Assembly (NCBI GenBank): GCA_002786025.1
Contig: NHNW01000033.1
Location: 372,001-436,000, forward strand
Origin: Zasmidium citrigriseum
Lineage: Eukaryota > Ascomycota > Dothideomycetes > Mycosphaerellales > Mycosphaerellaceae
DNA: 64,000 nt
Reading direction: 5' to 3'
Position 1 is the first letter of the stretch. Every line of letters begins with the position of its first letter. A model generated the notes under the pieces. The model was not told the DNA's origin. It saw only the letters and a list, made by a program, of their open reading frames with translations, and made no database searches. Below are positions 62,154 through 64,000 of this stretch, in pieces. The translations under genes were made by a program, and so were the position numbers.

Positions 62154-62569
62154 TGTTGTGGTAGTTTGGGGGTTTTGGGTGGTGTCGTCTGATCTCGGCG
62201 CGCGAGATATCCAATGCGGGTCGTTCTCGTCAGCTATGCATTGTTCCAAAACAGTCGTCGATATCGTCGTGAGGCGTTCGGCGGCGCGTCGGGGTCGTCG
62301 GCGGTGGGTGCGGCGGTGATGTCGAAGTCGTCGCGGTATTTGGAGGTGACGCTGGTTTGTTTATTTTCGGCGCACCTTCCCCAACCTTAATCCCAGCGCG
62401 AAAGGAAGCCGCGTTCACGTGACAGGCTTGAACCTTCACCCGCTTCGACTCCACATCTCGAACCTTATTCCCGGATGAACATCATCAACATTCACCGATC
62501 TCGCTTCTACCTATTCATCTTCTTTTGTAGGCCAATTCCTTTCTCTGCATTTGTAAATTATCTCCTGCA
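62154..62569. promoter_or_regulatory. Divergent promoter region INCENP / acyl-CoA dehydrogenase
   Basis: 416 bp between divergent starts (62153 minus, 62570 plus). Pyrimidine-rich leader before 62570; no specific site recognised. Confidence 0.4.
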
Positions 62570-63977
62570 ATGGCTAAGAATCTCATATCTTCATTTCGCT
62601 CTGCGTCTCGTCTTGCTTCCTTTTCACGATGTACAACACCGGCAATAACGTCAAGATGTCACTCACGACTATTCTCAGTCTCGCTTCGAAGCAGATTGAT
62701 GGAGACATCAGGCTTCACTGAAGAACAAATGACCGTGCGGGATGCCATTGCCAAGATCTGCTCCAACTTCCCAGACGACTACTGGATGGAAAAGGACTAC
62801 TCAGGCGAATACCCATTCGAACTGCACTCAGCATTGTCGAAAGATGGCTGGATAGGCATCGCCTTGCCCGAGGAGCTAGGAGGCGGTGGCTTGGGAATCT
62901 CAGAAGCTACCATGATGTTGCAGACTATCTCTGAGAGTGGAGCCGGGATGGCAGGTGCCCAGTCAATACATGCAAATGTCTACGCAACCCAACCACTGGC
63001 CAAGTTCGCCACTGAAGATCAGAGAGACCGCTTCTTGAAGAAGATCATCACTGGCGAATGGCGAACATGCTTTGGCGTAACAGAACCCAATACTGGACTG
63101 GATACTCTCAAACTCAAGACGAGTGCAGTTCCTGATGGTGATGGCTATCGAGTATCAGGAGCCAAGATCTGGATTACGAACGCCCAGGTAGCGCAGAAGA
63201 TGGTTCTGCTCGCACGGACGACTCCATTGGAAGACGTTAAGAAGCCCAGCGAAGGCCTCAGCATGTTCTACATCGATCTGGACAAGAGCAATCCCGGCCT
63301 TGAAGTCAAGAAGATTACCAAGATGGGTGGTCGAGCAGTTGATGCCAACCAAGTCTTCTTCGACAACTACTGGATCCCCAAAGACTCTTTGATTGGAGAG
63401 GAAGGTAAAGGTTTCAAGATCATTCTACACGGAATGAACGCCGAGCGATGCCTGCTGGCTGGTGAGGCTCTTGGCCTGGGATACGCAGCACTGAAGAAGT
63501 CTACAGACTACGCTCGCGAGAGGGTGGTATTCGGAAGACCCATTGGTCAAAACCAGGCCATCCAGCATCCACTAGCATCTGCATACATGCAGCTCGAGGC
63601 AGCGAAGTTGGCAACATACCATGCAGCAAGACTCTACGACCGCAGCTCGCCAAACCACCCTGAATACGACGACAGCATCACCCAGCATCAAGTAGGCGTC
63701 GCAGCAAATTCTGCAAAGTACGTTGCTGCAGAAGCGGCGTTTACGGCCTGTGAGCGGAGCGTCATGTCGATGGGCGGTATGGGCTACGCAGCAGAGTATC
63801 ACGTCGAGAGGTATCTGAGAGAGTGCTTCGTGCCTCGTCTCGCTCCTGTGAGCAGGGTGAGTATCTCTTTCCAACTTTCACAGGCTTGTGGAGACGGTTT
63901 TGTTGACGTTCTTTGCACAGGAAATGATCATGAACTTCATCGGCGAGAAAGCCCTTGGACTACCACGCAGCTACTAA
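62570..63977 (+). CDS. Mitochondrial acyl-CoA dehydrogenase
   Basis: Two exons (62570-63856, 63921-63977), 64 bp intron GTGAGT...TGCACAG; 447 residues. The first about 45 residues are Arg/Ser-rich without acids (MAKNLISSFRSASRLASFSR), a mitochondrial presequence. Acyl-CoA dehydrogenase landmarks: GWIGIALPEELGGGGLGISE, CFGVTEPNTGLDT (FAD and substrate loop), GAKIWITNAQVA, ERVVFGRPIGQNQAIQH, then MSMGGMGYAAEYHVERYLRE with the likely catalytic Glu region, and after the splice IGEKALGLPRSY. It oxidises an acyl-CoA to the enoyl-CoA in fatty-acid or branched-chain catabolism; chain-length preference is not readable. The short last exon supplies the family C-terminus, supporting the intron. Confidence 0.93.
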
Positions 63978-64000
63978 ACATCACCACACTTTTCTCGAAA

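Overview
This window is nuclear DNA of a filamentous ascomycete (Pezizomycotina; I would guess Dothideomycetes, but that is inference). The evidence is: short GT-AG introns of about 47-72 bp, often with CTAAC/CTGAC branch-like sites; fungus-specific families (Het-C, HET domain, UstYa/DUF3328, DHA1 transporters, MpaB-type oxygenase); and one Ty1/copia element saturated with C-to-T and G-to-A changes, the signature of repeat-induced point mutation (RIP).

Layout. 0-9.2 kb: unrecognised genes (a partial gene at the left edge, a divergent Ulp1-like fold, a coiled-coil protein, a basic nuclear-type protein), then a monocarboxylate-type MFS transporter. 11.2-12.6 kb: a secreted protein of 12 Asn/Gly-rich units separated by dibasic sites. 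13-25.4 kb: housekeeping and metabolism (PLDc_N mini-membrane protein, amidohydrolase, PAH-like/zinc-finger protein, two SDRs, F-box-like protein, Lcp5) and the allorecognition protein Het-C. 26-32.6 kb: NTF2-like protein, DHA1 drug transporter, MpaB-like oxygenase and a secreted CrtC/lipocalin-like protein. 32.85-39.42 kb: a complete but RIP-inactivated copia element with LTRs, target duplication and polypurine tract. 40-43.2 kb: CCT3 chaperonin and a TLC-domain protein. 56.3-64 kb: GRASP, INCENP/Sli15 and a mitochondrial acyl-CoA dehydrogenase.

The most exciting region is 43.4-54.3 kb. A tiny secreted precursor carries copies of an identical 12-residue peptide between basic cleavage sites. 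Beside it are two UstYa-family (HxxHC, DUF3328) proteins, two FAD monooxygenases, an O-methyltransferase and a rhodopsin-like membrane protein, flanked by a HET-domain gene. This is the expected composition of a fungal dikaritin-type RiPP cluster (ustiloxin/phomopsin-like logic), with a core peptide I do not recognise. All 12 codons of the repeat vary synonymously between copies with no amino-acid change. A fifth copy sits one base out of frame and ends exactly at a stop codon.

Limits: introns were placed by eye from splice signals and frame continuity. Family calls rest on recognised motifs, not searches.
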